Assembly (NCBI RefSeq): GCF_036017915.1
Contig: NZ_CP107929.1
Location: 4,468,001 to 4,532,000, forward strand
DNA from: Micromonospora sp. NBC_00421
Lineage (GTDB): Bacteria; Actinomycetota; Actinomycetes; Mycobacteriales; Micromonosporaceae
Direction: 5' to 3'
DNA: 64,000 nucleotides
This document shows, in pieces, positions 1-8,266 of the stretch (the first letter of the stretch is position 1; every line of letters begins with the position of its first letter). The notes under the pieces are model-generated. The model searched no databases, was not told the DNA's origin, and saw only the letters and a program-made list of their open reading frames with translations. Made by a program: the position numbers and the translations under genes.

Positions 1-1453
1 GCTCGTACTGCAGCAGGCTGCCAGTCAACGCCAGCAGGTGTTCCTTGGCCTCCTCCGGCGTGGCGTAGAAGAACTCGCGACGGTGGTTGACCAGGTTGAC
101 CCGCCGGTCAGCCAGCCGTGCGTGCATCTGCGCCTCGATACCGACAGCGTCGTCGGAGAAGAACAGGGCGTGCACATCGAAGTTGAAGGGCACCGAGGCG
201 TCACTGAGTTCGCGCACCCGGTCCAGCGGGTCTAGGCGACGGGTCATGCCGACCTTGACCATCTTCTCGCCGAACGCGCCGAGGTTGGAGATCACGTACA
301 CGTAGCCCGCCCGGACGTTGGCGGCCCGATGGTCCACGTCCTGGATCGCGGTGTCGATCTGGGCCAACCGGTCCTGCATCTGGGCGGCCCCATCGGCATC
401 ACCCTTGGCCTGCAAAGCGGCCAGGGCGTTGGCGTAGTGCTGGCGTTCCTTGTCGAGCCGGGCGCGTTCGCGTTCGATCTCCTGCTGCGCGCGTCGCTCC
501 TCGCGCAGCCGGGCCTTCTCCTCCCGGTCCCGCTCCTTCTCCTCGGCCAACTTCTCCTGGTAGTCGGCGGTGAGTTCCAACTCCTTGACCCGCAGGCGGT
601 GGTACTCCCCGGCAATCCGGATCTGCATCGTCTTACCGAGCTTGGCAATGGTGACCGTCACCTTCCCCAGCCGGTCCACAGCCGAGTCGAGCTTGTACGG
701 CTTCAACCCGCGAACCAGATTGTCCGCCTCGGCGTTGTAGGCACGGAGCATCAGCTTGGAGAAATCCCGGACCATGACCCGCCCCTCGGCGGCCGAGCCG
801 TTGACCGTCCATCCGGTGGCGGCCTTGACCGCGCCCCCGTCCTTCTTGGTCATCGCCTTGATCTGGTCCTGAAGCCGGCTGAGCTGACTCTGATAGGCGA
901 CCGCGTCCGACAGGGGATGCCGATACCGATAGACACCGGCTTCCTGCAGCAGTGCCGTCTCCTCAGTAACCACAATCTGCTGCCGGAGCTCGCGCAGATG
1001 CCGATCGAGCTCGACCTTCCGCGCCCCGCCCTTGGCTGTCAGGTCGGCAACCTCACGGGTCAGCCGGTCCCGGTGCTGCTCCAACTCCATCGCTGACAGC
1101 ACACCGAGCCGTGACATCTCCGCCCTCAAGCCCGTCAGCTCGACGCGCAACTGGTCCAGCTCGCTGCGGAGCTGCGCATTCTCCACGGCCAGTTCACGCG
1201 CCTTGCCCCGAGCACCGAACAGAGGAATATCCGGACTCCCGTTACGCTGCGGCGGGACGACGGCAGGAGCACCAGCATCCTGCGCGGCGGCCGTAAAGGA
1301 TGCCGCCTGTGCCGGAGCCGGCAAGTCCGGAATCCACAGCTGCCACCCCGACGGCGGAGGGCCCCAGGCAGGATCCGGAGTCCAACCCGTAGGCGGCATC
1401 CACCCAGCAGGCGGCGTCGGCCAGTTCGGCGGCGCGTTGAAGCGATATCCCAT
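1..1453 (-). CDS. DUF4041 / T5orf172 (GIY-YIG-like) domain protein, C-terminus cut by window
   Basis: The frame is open from an ATG at 1453 to the window edge, about 484 visible residues. It begins with a Pro/Trp-rich segment (repeated W-x-P-P-x-G-W, residues 1-45). A coiled-coil rich in E, R, Q and L follows at about 75-130. The middle resembles DUF4041. A second long charged coiled-coil lies at about 280-370. From about residue 383 a T5orf172/MUG113 domain begins (YVYVISNLG, VKVGMTRR, REFFYATPEEA), which is a GIY-YIG-like nuclease fold. Such proteins occur in phages, islands and defence loci; the cellular role is not established. It is the first gene of a worn accessory patch and no partner gene shares its strand directly upstream. 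Confidence 0.85.
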   Translation of the reverse strand, partial: MGYRFNAPPNWPTPPAGWMPPTGWTPDPAWGPPPSGWQLWIPDLPAPAQAASFTAAAQDAGAPAVVPPQRNGSPDIPLFGARGKARELAVENAQLRSELDQLRVELTGLRAEMSRLGVLSAMELEQHRDRLTREVADLTAKGGARKVELDRHLRELRQQIVVTEETALLQEAGVYRYRHPLSDAVAYQSQLSRLQDQIKAMTKKDGGAVKAATGWTVNGSAAEGRVMVRDFSKLMLRAYNAEADNLVRGLKPYKLDSAVDRLGKVTVTIAKLGKTMQIRIAGEYHRLRVKELELTADYQEKLAEEKERDREEKARLREERRAQQEIERERARLDKERQHYANALAALQAKGDADGAAQMQDRLAQIDTAIQDVDHRAANVRAGYVYVISNLGAFGEKMVKVGMTRRLDPLDRVRELSDASVPFNFDVHALFFSDDAVGIEAQMHARLADRRVNLVNHRREFFYATPEEAKEHLLALTGSLLQYE

Positions 1454-1620
1454 TGCTCTCCCCAGGCATCATGACTGCCCGACGAAAGTAGCGCCGTAGC
1501 CGCTGACCGGACATCGACGACTCAGATCAGCAGAGCAACCATCCAGCCAACCACGGATACCCGAGCGAGGACTTCAGTCTGGTTGCCGACAGAAATTGGC
1601 AGTTCACCTCCGGCCGTTCC

Positions 1621-2520
1621 TAACTACTCCTAACTCAATGAGGTTGGGCGTTACCAGGCGGACGTGAGGATCGTTCTGTCTGAACGTGAGGAGGGGTGCG
1701 CAGCCGCCGTGGATCGTCTCGGACGAGTTGCGGGCCGAGGTCGAACCGCTGCTGCCACCCCGCCCGCCTCGCCGGTACCGCTACCCCGGGCGGAAGCCCT
1801 TGGACCATCGCCAGGTGCTCTGCGGGATCCTGTTCGTGCTCTACACCGCGATTCCATGGGAGTACCCGCCCCAGGAACTCGGCTTCGGCTCAGGGATGAC
1901 CTGCTGGCGCAGGTTGCGAGACTGGAACGACGCCGGCGTGTGGCAGCAATTGCACGAGATCCTGCTCGGCAAGCTCGGGGCCACCGGGCAACTGGACATG
2001 TCCCGGGCGGTGATCGACGGCTCCCACGTCCGGGCGCTCAAGGGCGGCCCAAAACCGGTCCGAGCCCGGTCGACCGCCGCAAACCAGGCTCGAAACACCA
2101 CGTCATCACCGACGCGGGCGGCATCCCCCTCGCCACGGCGCTGACCGGCGGCAACCGCCACGACGTCACCCAGCTCTGCCCCTGGTCGACAAGATCCCAC
2201 CGGTCAGAGGCACCCGAGGCCGACCACGACAGCGGCCGGCGCGGCTCTACGCCGACCGCGGCTACGACTACGACTGCTACCGCCGCCAACTCCGCGCCAA
2301 GGGCATTACACCGGTCATCGGCCGACGCGGCACGGGACACGGCTCCGGACTCGGCACCCGACGCTGGGTCGTCGAGCAGACCATCGCTCTACTGCACTGG
2401 TTCCGCCGCCTCCGCATCCGCTGGGAGATCCGCGACGACATTCACGGAGCCTTCCTCACCCTCGCCTGCGCCATCATCTGCTGGCGCCGACTCCAACGCT
2501 CAAAGAGTTAGGAGCAGTTA
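1621..2520 (+). mobile_element. IS5-family insertion sequence (about 900 bp)
   Basis: The ends are near-perfect terminal inverted repeats: TAACTACTCCTAACTC at 1621-1636 and GAGTTAGGAGCAGTTA at 2505-2520, matching 15 of 16 bases. They enclose one transposase reading region. If the outermost TA is a 2-bp target duplication, as in the IS427 group of IS5, the repeats start at ACT. The element truncates the DUF4145 gene on its right side. Size, repeat style and transposase all fit IS5/IS427; the subgroup is inference. Confidence 0.9.
1686..2511 (+). pseudogene. IS5-family DDE transposase, frame-shifted twice
   Basis: The N-terminal half reads from a GTG at 1686 (WIVSDELRAEVEPLLPP, then PGRKPLDHRQVLCGILFVL and VIDGSHVRA), the DUF4096-type start and first catalytic Asp of IS5 transposases. 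At 2048-2054 the heptamer C CCA AAA is a canonical -1 slippery site, and the protein continues in the -1 frame (RRKPGSKHHVITDAGG). Such programmed slips are known in IS5 relatives. A second break near 2170-2180 looks like loss of one base, since CTCTG stands where CTCCTG is expected. The frame then resumes (ARLYADRGYDYDCYRR, WVVEQTIALLHWFRR) to the stop at 2511. The first shift may be functional; the second probably makes the element non-autonomous. Confidence 0.85.
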
Positions 2521-3080
2521 CTCGGCTTCCGTTTGGCGAGAATTTCGATCCGGTCGTGGGTCTTGATCCGCCGACGGTTCCCGCCGGGACTGCGCGTACT
2601 GGCCGTCTGTGGAACGCCCTGTGCGGTCAGTAGTTCCTCGACGACGACCCGGAGCCTGTTCGCGGCATCAGACGGATCGACCCACACGATCTCCGCAGCG
2701 GCGCGGCAGGCCGTCGTCACAGGGTCGGGTGTACCGAGCGGGCGATTAACCAGGGTCAGCGCCGGCCGCGCGTAGGTCAACCGCACCACGTCAAGGTATG
2801 GGCCCGTCCCGTCCGGAGGCATCGCGACGCGCCAGGCACCGGTGACGGCAACCCTCTCTTGGCAGGTGTCGCGTGGGCACTTCAAGATCCCGGTGAAAAC
2901 GCTGGTGATCCAGTCAGGGTCGAAGTCATCAGCTCCCTGGCGCTGTGCCTCGGTCGTCGCTGCGTCTCCGCCGGTCACCCACTGCTTCGGTGCGGTCAGA
3001 TGCCCGATCCGGCACGTCGGGCAGATCAGATCCGGCAGGTCGACGAACTCATCGGCCAGGGCCAGCAGCGGGTGAGGCAT
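2508..3080 (-). pseudogene. DUF4145 domain protein, 3' end removed by the IS
   Basis: The visible protein starts MPHPLLALADEF and carries a Cys pair (LICPTCRIGHL), a second Cys region (LKCPRDTCQERV) and the DUF4145-like helical block (TTACRAAAEIVWVDPSDAANRLRVVVEELL, then KTHDRIEIL). The last few residues before the stop at 2508 are read from the IS terminal repeat, so the native C-terminus is lost. I could not find its continuation on the far side of the IS at 1454-1620. An upstream in-frame GTG at 3104 is possible, but neither start has a clear ribosome site. DUF4145 is often found near restriction and defence genes; its function is uncertain. Confidence 0.75.
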
Positions 3081-3152
3081 GCCGGGTACCGTACCGACCC
3101 CCACCGAACATCCGCGTACCGATTTGCACGGTCCTTTAGGGCAGACGCTGGC

Positions 3153-4007
3153 CTATTCGCCGCTTTCTTGAGGTGCGGCCTCGATCAAGTCGCATTCGTC
3201 GACCCATCGAGCCAGCAGACTCAGCGCGGCGAGCCGCTCTACTGCGGCTTGTTCCCCGAGCTGCCCCACACCGTGGGAGACGGTATTGCGGATGGTCATC
3301 TGTACGCCCGGCGCGAAGAACCGCAGGCCGCTGTTCATGGTGCCGACGTCACGGCTCTCCGGATCTCCTGGCCAGCGCAGTCGGGGCTTGCCGGGCTCGG
3401 GTTCCTTGTTTGAGAACGCCTCCTGCCACAGCGCGGCCTCGGCGATGTCGTTGCGCCGGGTCCGGGTCTTAACCATCAGGACAACCGCCTCTGCCGCTGC
3501 CGCCACGGCCTCCCGAAAATGGCCGTCCCGCCACAGCCGTGAGGCAGAACCCCACACCAGTGGGTGCATCGCCTCGGCACCGACGGCCGGAGGACGCTCC
3601 GCCTCCGCCTGCAGGACCAAGCCCTCCAGCCGCCCGAGGGCCTGATCGCAGGCGTCCAAGACGTCAACCGCTTCCAGAAGCGGCTTGGGGCGCGTGATCG
3701 TCTGCCAAGCGGAGATCGGATCGACCGCGCCGAAGCCCTGCACCATGACAGCCACGTGCGTCAGCGGCACAGCAGCGGCGGCAAGCCCTGCGGCCCGGGA
3801 AACACGGGAATGGCGCCGAGCGATCTCTTGCGGGTCCGCACCGTCACGTCGCAGTACAGCCGGGGCAACGCCCCGCGCTACACCACCGAGCCCACCAGGC
3901 TCGCCATTGCTCACGTGGAGTTCCAGAAACGCCACCAGCGCTTCGCGGAAGTCGGTAACCGCCGCCACCAGGGCCTTCAGGTACTCCGGGTTCTTGCGCG
4001 CCTCCAT
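3153..4007 (-). CDS. TIGR02391-type (Ymh-like) protein
   Basis: This is a 284-residue protein from ATG 4007 to the stop at 3153. The C-terminal third has the family signature: HPLVWGSASRLWRDGHFREA, then AEAVVLMVKTRTRRNDIAE, a conserved FSNKEPE-like segment, GLRFFAPGVQMTIRNTVSHG and a final helix ending in ECDLIEAA. The N-terminal half is helical and family-variable. The function of TIGR02391 proteins is not established; they occur sporadically and often in accessory islands. It lies upstream of the broken DUF4145 gene on the same strand. Confidence 0.75.
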   Translation of the reverse strand: MEARKNPEYLKALVAAVTDFREALVAFLELHVSNGEPGGLGGVARGVAPAVLRRDGADPQEIARRHSRVSRAAGLAAAAVPLTHVAVMVQGFGAVDPISAWQTITRPKPLLEAVDVLDACDQALGRLEGLVLQAEAERPPAVGAEAMHPLVWGSASRLWRDGHFREAVAAAAEAVVLMVKTRTRRNDIAEAALWQEAFSNKEPEPGKPRLRWPGDPESRDVGTMNSGLRFFAPGVQMTIRNTVSHGVGQLGEQAAVERLAALSLLARWVDECDLIEAAPQESGE

Positions 4008-4116
4008 GCGTAGATCGTTTCATCGCTCGACCTTCCACGTGCCGGTGGGTGCTGGGGGCCGGCGATGAGATCCAGCCAGTATGCCGAGGGCAACCCACGA
4101 CCACCTTGAGCACCGT

Positions 4117-4385
4117 TGCGGTCACGAGCGTTGTATGACGCCCCTCGCATGCGGGCTGCTGGACATCGACCGGTTGCGTACCGCTGTCGCCGGGGTGCCG
4201 CTGCCGCAGGCGGCTGACGGGCGTCTCGTGCTGGCGGTCGACATCACCCTGCTGGCTGCGGCCGGACACACACATACCTCGCCGCAGCGGATCCTGTGCC
4301 ACACCTATGGGCGCGGGAAGGACCAGATGGTCATGGCCCCGGGCTGGCCGTACGCGATGGTCGTGGCCTTGGAGTCGGGCCGCAG
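4117..4385 (+). pseudogene. Transposase N-terminal remnant (IS701-like DDE family)
   Basis: The frame reads PLACGLLDIDRLRTAVAGVP, LVLAVDIT, HTSPQRILCHTYGRGKDQ and GWPYAMVVALESGR. This is the conserved block of a large actinobacterial DDE transposase family: a VD metal ligand, then the CH-YGRGK and PGWPY motifs. Neither the start nor the remaining catalytic part is present. Small disruptions lie inside it (DITLLAAAGHTHTS where about DxxxWLRPDAxTS is usual). At about 4385 the sequence changes into the antisense of the NUDIX gene. It is the scar of a lost insertion. Confidence 0.7.
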
Positions 4386-4687
4386 TTCAAGAAGTGCTGG
4401 ACGAAAACGCCCTCACCAGCGGAGGCGGTGAACAGGAACACGTGGGTGAACGGGTCCGCCTCGGCACCGAGTTCCTCGTGCAACTCGCGGCGAAGCGCCG
4501 CCTCCAGGGAGACATCCGTCGACTCCAGACCGCCACCTGGCGTCGTCCAGTACGTCACCTGGCCGAGCTTGATTCGCTTGATCAACACGAGACGGTCGTC
4601 CTCATCCAGCAGAACAGCCCGCACCGACCTACGTACGATCTGACGCACGACTTGCCCCTGTCGGCACCCAAGATCACTAATAGTCAC
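4331..4687 (-). pseudogene. NUDIX hydrolase, C-terminus replaced by transposase remnant
   Basis: A 118-residue frame begins with the NUDIX beta sheet (RRSVRAVLLDEDDRLVLIKR), then WTTPGGGLESTD and the NUDIX box RRELHEELG. The box keeps the catalytic REL-x-EE-x-G core. The usual upstream Glu position is occupied by Val or Asp depending on alignment, a variation I have seen in relatives. From about residue 100 the protein runs into the antisense of the transposase scar (CGPTPRPRPSRT), so the native C-terminal third is missing. It probably hydrolysed a nucleoside-diphosphate-linked substrate; it is probably inactive or altered now. Confidence 0.75.
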
Positions 4688-4932
4688 GAAAAGTACCCGG
4701 TTGCGGTTTTAGCCGCACAACGAGGTACCTGGCAAGCCGGACCCGCCGACGCAGACATGACCGACGCCACCCGCCAGGCAGTTGATCCATCTCTCCACTG
4801 ACGCCACCCGTCTAGCGGAAGCCGGAACGGTCCAACGGCTCCCGAGCACCCACCGAGACACCGAACCACCGGCAGAAACGCCAAAAGGCTCCGAACCAGG
4901 GTGAAACCCCAGGTCAGAGCCTTCTTTGGTGG

Positions 4933-5005
4933 TGCGCCGCCAGGGACTCGAACCCCGAACCCGCGGATTAAGAGTCCGCTGCTCTGCCAGTTGAGCTAGC
5001 GGCGC
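4933..5005 (-). tRNA. tRNA-Lys (anticodon CTT)
   Basis: The minus strand folds as a full cloverleaf: acceptor GCGCCGC pairs with GCGGCGC, anticodon loop ACTCTTAAT has CTT, and the T arm is GTTCGAGTC. A CCA is encoded at 4932-4930. Degenerate mobile genes occupy the 3' side, the usual side for island insertion into tRNA genes, but I found no duplicated tRNA tail in the window. Confidence 0.95.
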
Positions 5006-5191
5006 TCGTTGGCAACGGAGAGAACCTTAGCACGGGCCATGAGCGGGGTTCCAATCCGCTACCCGGCTCCCCTCTTCGGTCGAGCTTAACGGGCAAAAGC
5101 TACCAACTCTCCCACTGAACGCCGCGCGGGATCGAGCCGGTGGCCGGGATGGGGCACGATGTCCGCCAGGTACGCGAGAACAGAGGTGGGG

Positions 5192-6469
5192 ATGGGCAGG
5201 TTAACGCGGGGCGGGGCGATGGCGGGCGCTCTAGTCCTGGCGGCGTCGCTGGCACTGGCCGGGTGCGGCGGCGACCCGAATAAGAAGGAAGCCGAGTTCG
5301 TCGGCGGCACCGAGACCTCGTCGAGCGCCGAGGCGGTGACCCCGACGCAGTCCGACGGGACGACGTCATCGACGCCGACGGCCGCCGACCTGGCGGTCAG
5401 CCCGGCCGACGGCGCGAAGAGCAGGCCGGTCAGCACCGAGATCAGCGCCAGCCTTCCGGGCGGCGGGAAGGTCTCCTCGGTCACCCTCACCACGGGTGAC
5501 GGCAAGCAGGTCGACGGCAGGATGCGGCTGGACGGCAGTTCCTGGGTGCCGTCGTCGGCCCTGAAGTACAGCACCAAGTACAAGGCCACGGTGACCGGCA
5601 CCGGCGCGGACGGCCAGCCCCGGCAGGGGGTGAGCACGTTCACCACGATGGCCAAGCCGAGCTCGATGATCGGCTCCGGCCTGTATCTCTTCGACGACCG
5701 GACGTACGGCGTGGCCATGCCGGTGGTGGCCGAGTTCAGTCCGGGCATCCCGAAGAAGGACCGGGCGGCCGTCCAGAAGCGGATGTTCGTCAAGACGGAC
5801 CCGCCGCAGCCGGGGGCCTGGCACTGGGTCTCCAGTGGCACCCAGGCGTACTACCGGGCGCCGGAGTACTGGCAGCCGGGGACGACGTTGAGCGTCCGGA
5901 TCGCGCTGGCCGGGATTCCGTTGAGCAACGGCCGGTACGGCAACGTCGACCGGTCGGCGACCGCCAAGATCGGGCGGTCCTTCGAGATGAAGGTGGACAA
6001 CGCCACCAAGCAGATGCAGGTCTTCCAGGGCGGCCAGTTGGTCAAGACGCTGCCGGTCAGCCTGGGGAAGAAGAGCACTCCCTCGTCCAGCGGCACGATG
6101 GTGGTGATGGAGAAGAAGGAGAAGACCGTCTTCGACACCATGGACGAGCCGGACCCGGCGAACCAGTACCGCACCGAGATCGATTTCGCCCAGCGGCTGA
6201 CCTGGGGTGGCGAGTACATCCACGCGGCTCCGTGGTCGGAGGGGGTGCAGGGCCGGCGGAACGTCTCGCACGGCTGCGTCAACGTCTCGATGGCGATGGG
6301 CCGGTGGCTCTTCGCGCAGACGAAGGTCGGTGACCCGATCACGGTCACGGGCACCCCCCGCAAGCTCGAAGCGGGCAATGGCTGGACGGCGTGGAGCCTG
6401 ACCTGGGCGGAGTTCGTCAAGGGCAGCGCGTCGCCGGTTCCGCAGGGCGGCTCGGGCCCACTGGTCTGA
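5192..6469 (+). CDS. L,D-transpeptidase lipoprotein (Ig-like domains + YkuD)
   Basis: This 425-residue exported lipoprotein cross-links peptidoglycan through 3-3 bonds. The start at ATG 5192 (MGRLTRG) puts a signal peptide directly before the lipobox LALAGC; an upstream in-frame ATG at 5159 is less likely. One or two Ig-like domains follow (about 60-280), with TGTGADGQPRQGVSTFT and the AKPSSMIG linker. The YkuD domain comes next. Its catalytic motif is at about 360-385: IHAAPWSEG followed by SHGCVNVS with the nucleophilic Cys. A C-terminal aromatic segment (WTAWSLTWAEFVKGSA) is typical of the LdtMt2-like class. A paralogue follows directly. Confidence 0.93.
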   Translation: MGRLTRGGAMAGALVLAASLALAGCGGDPNKKEAEFVGGTETSSSAEAVTPTQSDGTTSSTPTAADLAVSPADGAKSRPVSTEISASLPGGGKVSSVTLTTGDGKQVDGRMRLDGSSWVPSSALKYSTKYKATVTGTGADGQPRQGVSTFTTMAKPSSMIGSGLYLFDDRTYGVAMPVVAEFSPGIPKKDRAAVQKRMFVKTDPPQPGAWHWVSSGTQAYYRAPEYWQPGTTLSVRIALAGIPLSNGRYGNVDRSATAKIGRSFEMKVDNATKQMQVFQGGQLVKTLPVSLGKKSTPSSSGTMVVMEKKEKTVFDTMDEPDPANQYRTEIDFAQRLTWGGEYIHAAPWSEGVQGRRNVSHGCVNVSMAMGRWLFAQTKVGDPITVTGTPRKLEAGNGWTAWSLTWAEFVKGSASPVPQGGSGPLV

Positions 6470-6471
6470 CC

Positions 6472-6512
6472 GTCGGTCCGGGGCGGCGCGGTCCGCGCCG
6501 CCCCGGACCGAC
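6472..6512 (+). terminator. Strong intrinsic-type hairpin after the first L,D-transpeptidase
   Basis: A perfect 19-bp inverted repeat (GTCGGTCCGGGGCGGCGCG and its complement) surrounds a 3-base loop starting 3 bases after the stop codon. There is no T run, as is common in high-GC actinobacteria. Confidence 0.85.
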
Positions 6513-6643
6513 GTGGGCCGGTGACGCGCCGTCGTCGTACCCCGCTCGGCGGCGTGTTTCAGTTCACCCTTCGCAACCGACGGGCGTTGCGGCGCGTCAG
6601 TGAGGGACGATGGGATATCGGGGACCACGACTGTGAGGGAATC

Positions 6644-7939
6644 ATGCGAGTTGTCCAGGACCACCTGACCGGGCGTACCGGTCGCCGCCGGGTGCTCGCG
6701 GCGGGGGTCCTCGCCGCGGCGCTGGCCCTCACCTCCGCCTGCACCGGCTCCGGCGGCGACAAGCCGTCGAGCTGGCACGGCGGCGGCGAGGAGAGCGCGC
6801 CGAAGGCCACCGCGACGATCACCGAACCGAAGGCCGACGCCACCGACGTCCCGGCCTCCACCGGCATCGTCTTCACCGCCAAGGACGCCAAGGACACCAC
6901 CGTCGCGCTCACCGACGCTGCTGGTAAGGCCGTCGAGGGCAGGCTCGCCGCGGACGGCGCGAGCTGGCTGCCCGCCACCGCCCTGGAGTACGGCGGGAAG
7001 TACACCGCGACCGTGACGGCGACCGGCGACGACGGCAAGGCGGCGACGGCGACCAGCGCCTTCACCGTGATGGCCAAGCCGGACAAACAGGTACGGGTCA
7101 CCAGCTTCCTGGGCGACAACCAGGTGGTCGGCGTGGGCATGCCGCTGATCGTGAAGTTCGGCCGGGACATCCCGGAGGACTACCGCGACGACGTGCAGCG
7201 CCGGATGACTGTCACCAGCACCCCGGCCCAGGAGGGCGTGTGGCACTGGGTCAGCCCCACCGAGGTCCGCTACCGGCCGAAGGAGTTCTGGAAGTCGGGC
7301 ACCACTGTGTCGTACCGGGTGCAGGCCGCCGGGGTGCCGATGGGCGGCGGCTGGTACGGCCGGTCCGACCTCAGCGTGGACATCAAGATCGGCCCGGCGG
7401 TGGTGATGCAGGTCGACAACAAGACGAAGAAGATGACTGTCACCAGGGACGGCAAGGTCGTCAAGACCGTCCTGGTCAGCCTGGGCAAGAAGAGCACCCC
7501 CTCGTCCAGCGGCACGATGGTGGTGATCGAGAAGCTCCGCAAGACGGTTTTCGACACCATGGCGGAGCTGGGCCCCGAGGAGGGCTACCGCACCAAGATC
7601 GACTATGCCCAGCGGCTCACCTGGGGTGGCGAGTTCATCCACGCCGCCCCCTGGTCGGAGGGGCAGCAGGGCACCACGAACGTCTCGCACGGCTGCGTGA
7701 ACGTGTCGATGAAGGACGGTGCCTGGCTGTTCGCCAACACGAAGATCGGTGACCCGATCACGGTCAAGGGCACCGAACGCAAGCTCCAGAACGGCAACGG
7801 CTGGACCGACTGGAACATGAGCTGGGACGAGTACGTCAAGGGCAGCGCCCTGCCGTACGACCCGGACGCCGGGCAGCCGGACGCCGACGCCAGCCCCGAC
7901 GACGCCTCCGGGACGCCGAGCGCCGAGCCGACGACCTGA
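6644..7939 (+). CDS. L,D-transpeptidase lipoprotein, second tandem copy
   Basis: This 431-residue paralogue has the same plan as the gene before it: signal peptide with lipobox (ALALTSAC), Ig-like domains (TATGDDGKAATATSAFTVMA), then YkuD with IHAAPWSEG and SHGCVNVS. The start at ATG 6644 is chosen because GAGGGA lies 5-10 bases upstream and it begins the signal peptide; upstream in-frame starts would add a non-secreted extension. A low-complexity tail rich in P, D and A ends the protein. The two copies are most alike in the YkuD half and differ in the N-terminal half, as expected for an old duplication. The gene has its own terminator, so the pair are separate transcription units. Confidence 0.93.
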   Translation: MRVVQDHLTGRTGRRRVLAAGVLAAALALTSACTGSGGDKPSSWHGGGEESAPKATATITEPKADATDVPASTGIVFTAKDAKDTTVALTDAAGKAVEGRLAADGASWLPATALEYGGKYTATVTATGDDGKAATATSAFTVMAKPDKQVRVTSFLGDNQVVGVGMPLIVKFGRDIPEDYRDDVQRRMTVTSTPAQEGVWHWVSPTEVRYRPKEFWKSGTTVSYRVQAAGVPMGGGWYGRSDLSVDIKIGPAVVMQVDNKTKKMTVTRDGKVVKTVLVSLGKKSTPSSSGTMVVIEKLRKTVFDTMAELGPEEGYRTKIDYAQRLTWGGEFIHAAPWSEGQQGTTNVSHGCVNVSMKDGAWLFANTKIGDPITVKGTERKLQNGNGWTDWNMSWDEYVKGSALPYDPDAGQPDADASPDDASGTPSAEPTT

Positions 7940-7993
7940 CCCCTCCGGGACGCTCCGACAGACCACCTGACGACGCTCCGAAAGACCATCCAA

Positions 7994-8021
7994 CCGGCCC
8001 TCGCCACCTGGCGGGGGCCGG
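7994..8021 (+). terminator. Hairpin after second L,D-transpeptidase
   Basis: A 12-bp stem (CCGGCCCTCGCC with GGCGGGGGCCGG, one G-T pair) closes a 4-base loop about 55 bases after the stop codon. The 7940-8251 interval holds only this hairpin, the old tRNA-His terminator, attL and integrase-binding repeats. Confidence 0.75.
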
Positions 8022-8076
8022 TGTGCGTCTGGGGTGGCGCAGGCCCGAGTCACCCCAGACCCGGCCCCGGAAACGA

Positions 8077-8106
8077 CTCAGGCCCCCTCGGAAGAGGAGG
8101 CCTGAG
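8077..8106 (-). terminator. Original chromosomal tRNA-His terminator, now stranded at attL
   Basis: The stem CTCAGGCCCCCTC / GAGGAGGCCTGAG has 12 of 13 pairs and a GGAA loop. It lies just outside attL and closely matches the hairpin beside attR (59829-59858). Before integration it would have ended the tRNA-His transcript; it is now 51.8 kb from the rest of that gene. Confidence 0.7.
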
Positions 8107-8117
8107 TGCGGCGGAAG

Positions 8118-8152
8118 AGATCCACCAAACGGGTGACTGATGGGAATTGAAC
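8118..8152. other. attL core (tRNA-His 3' tail)
   Basis: This 35-bp segment is identical to 59871-59905 and contains the acceptor stem and part of the T arm of tRNA-His. Only the 3' tail of the tRNA is present here. Homology to the right end resumes further out (8072-8089 equals 59824-59841). Confidence 0.93.
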
Positions 8153-8215
8153 TCGCCTGGGCAGCCTGGTCAGGGGGCCGACACCGCTGCTGACCTGCAC
8201 GGGAGGGGGTGCGTT

Positions 8216-8242
8216 GGGTATCAGCGGGTATCGCGGGGTAGA
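8216..8242. promoter_or_regulatory. Three 10-bp-phased GGGTA repeats, candidate excisionase sites
   Basis: GGGTATC at 8216, GGGTATC at 8226 and GGGTAGA at 8236 repeat with exact helical-turn spacing. They sit between the attL core and the integrase-side arm repeat, where Xis proteins commonly bind as a filament. The role is inferred from spacing and place. Confidence 0.45.
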
Positions 8243-8246
8243 CCGT

Positions 8247-8266
8247 TTCCCCTACCTCTCCCCTAC
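8247..8266. repeat. Integrase arm-type site, left copy
   Basis: TTCCCCTACCTCTCCCCTAC is repeated perfectly and in the same orientation at 59804-59823. In the excised circle the two copies flank the core at 48 bp and 94 bp. Each copy is itself two tandem TCCCCTAC units. The left copy overlaps the last codons of the integrase gene. Confidence 0.65.

Noticed and set aside
329..1096. Plus-strand 255-residue ORF
   Set aside because: Antisense of the DUF4041/T5orf172 gene, whose domains are clear on the other strand.
1664..2566. Single 300-residue ORF as the IS transposase
   Set aside because: Only its middle matches the transposase; the ends are other frames of the same region.
5366..8053. 895-residue minus-strand ORF across the two L,D-transpeptidases
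   Set aside because: It is a high-GC antisense shadow: the opposite strand has complete signal peptides, lipoboxes and YkuD motifs, and this ORF is low-complexity R/G/A-rich.
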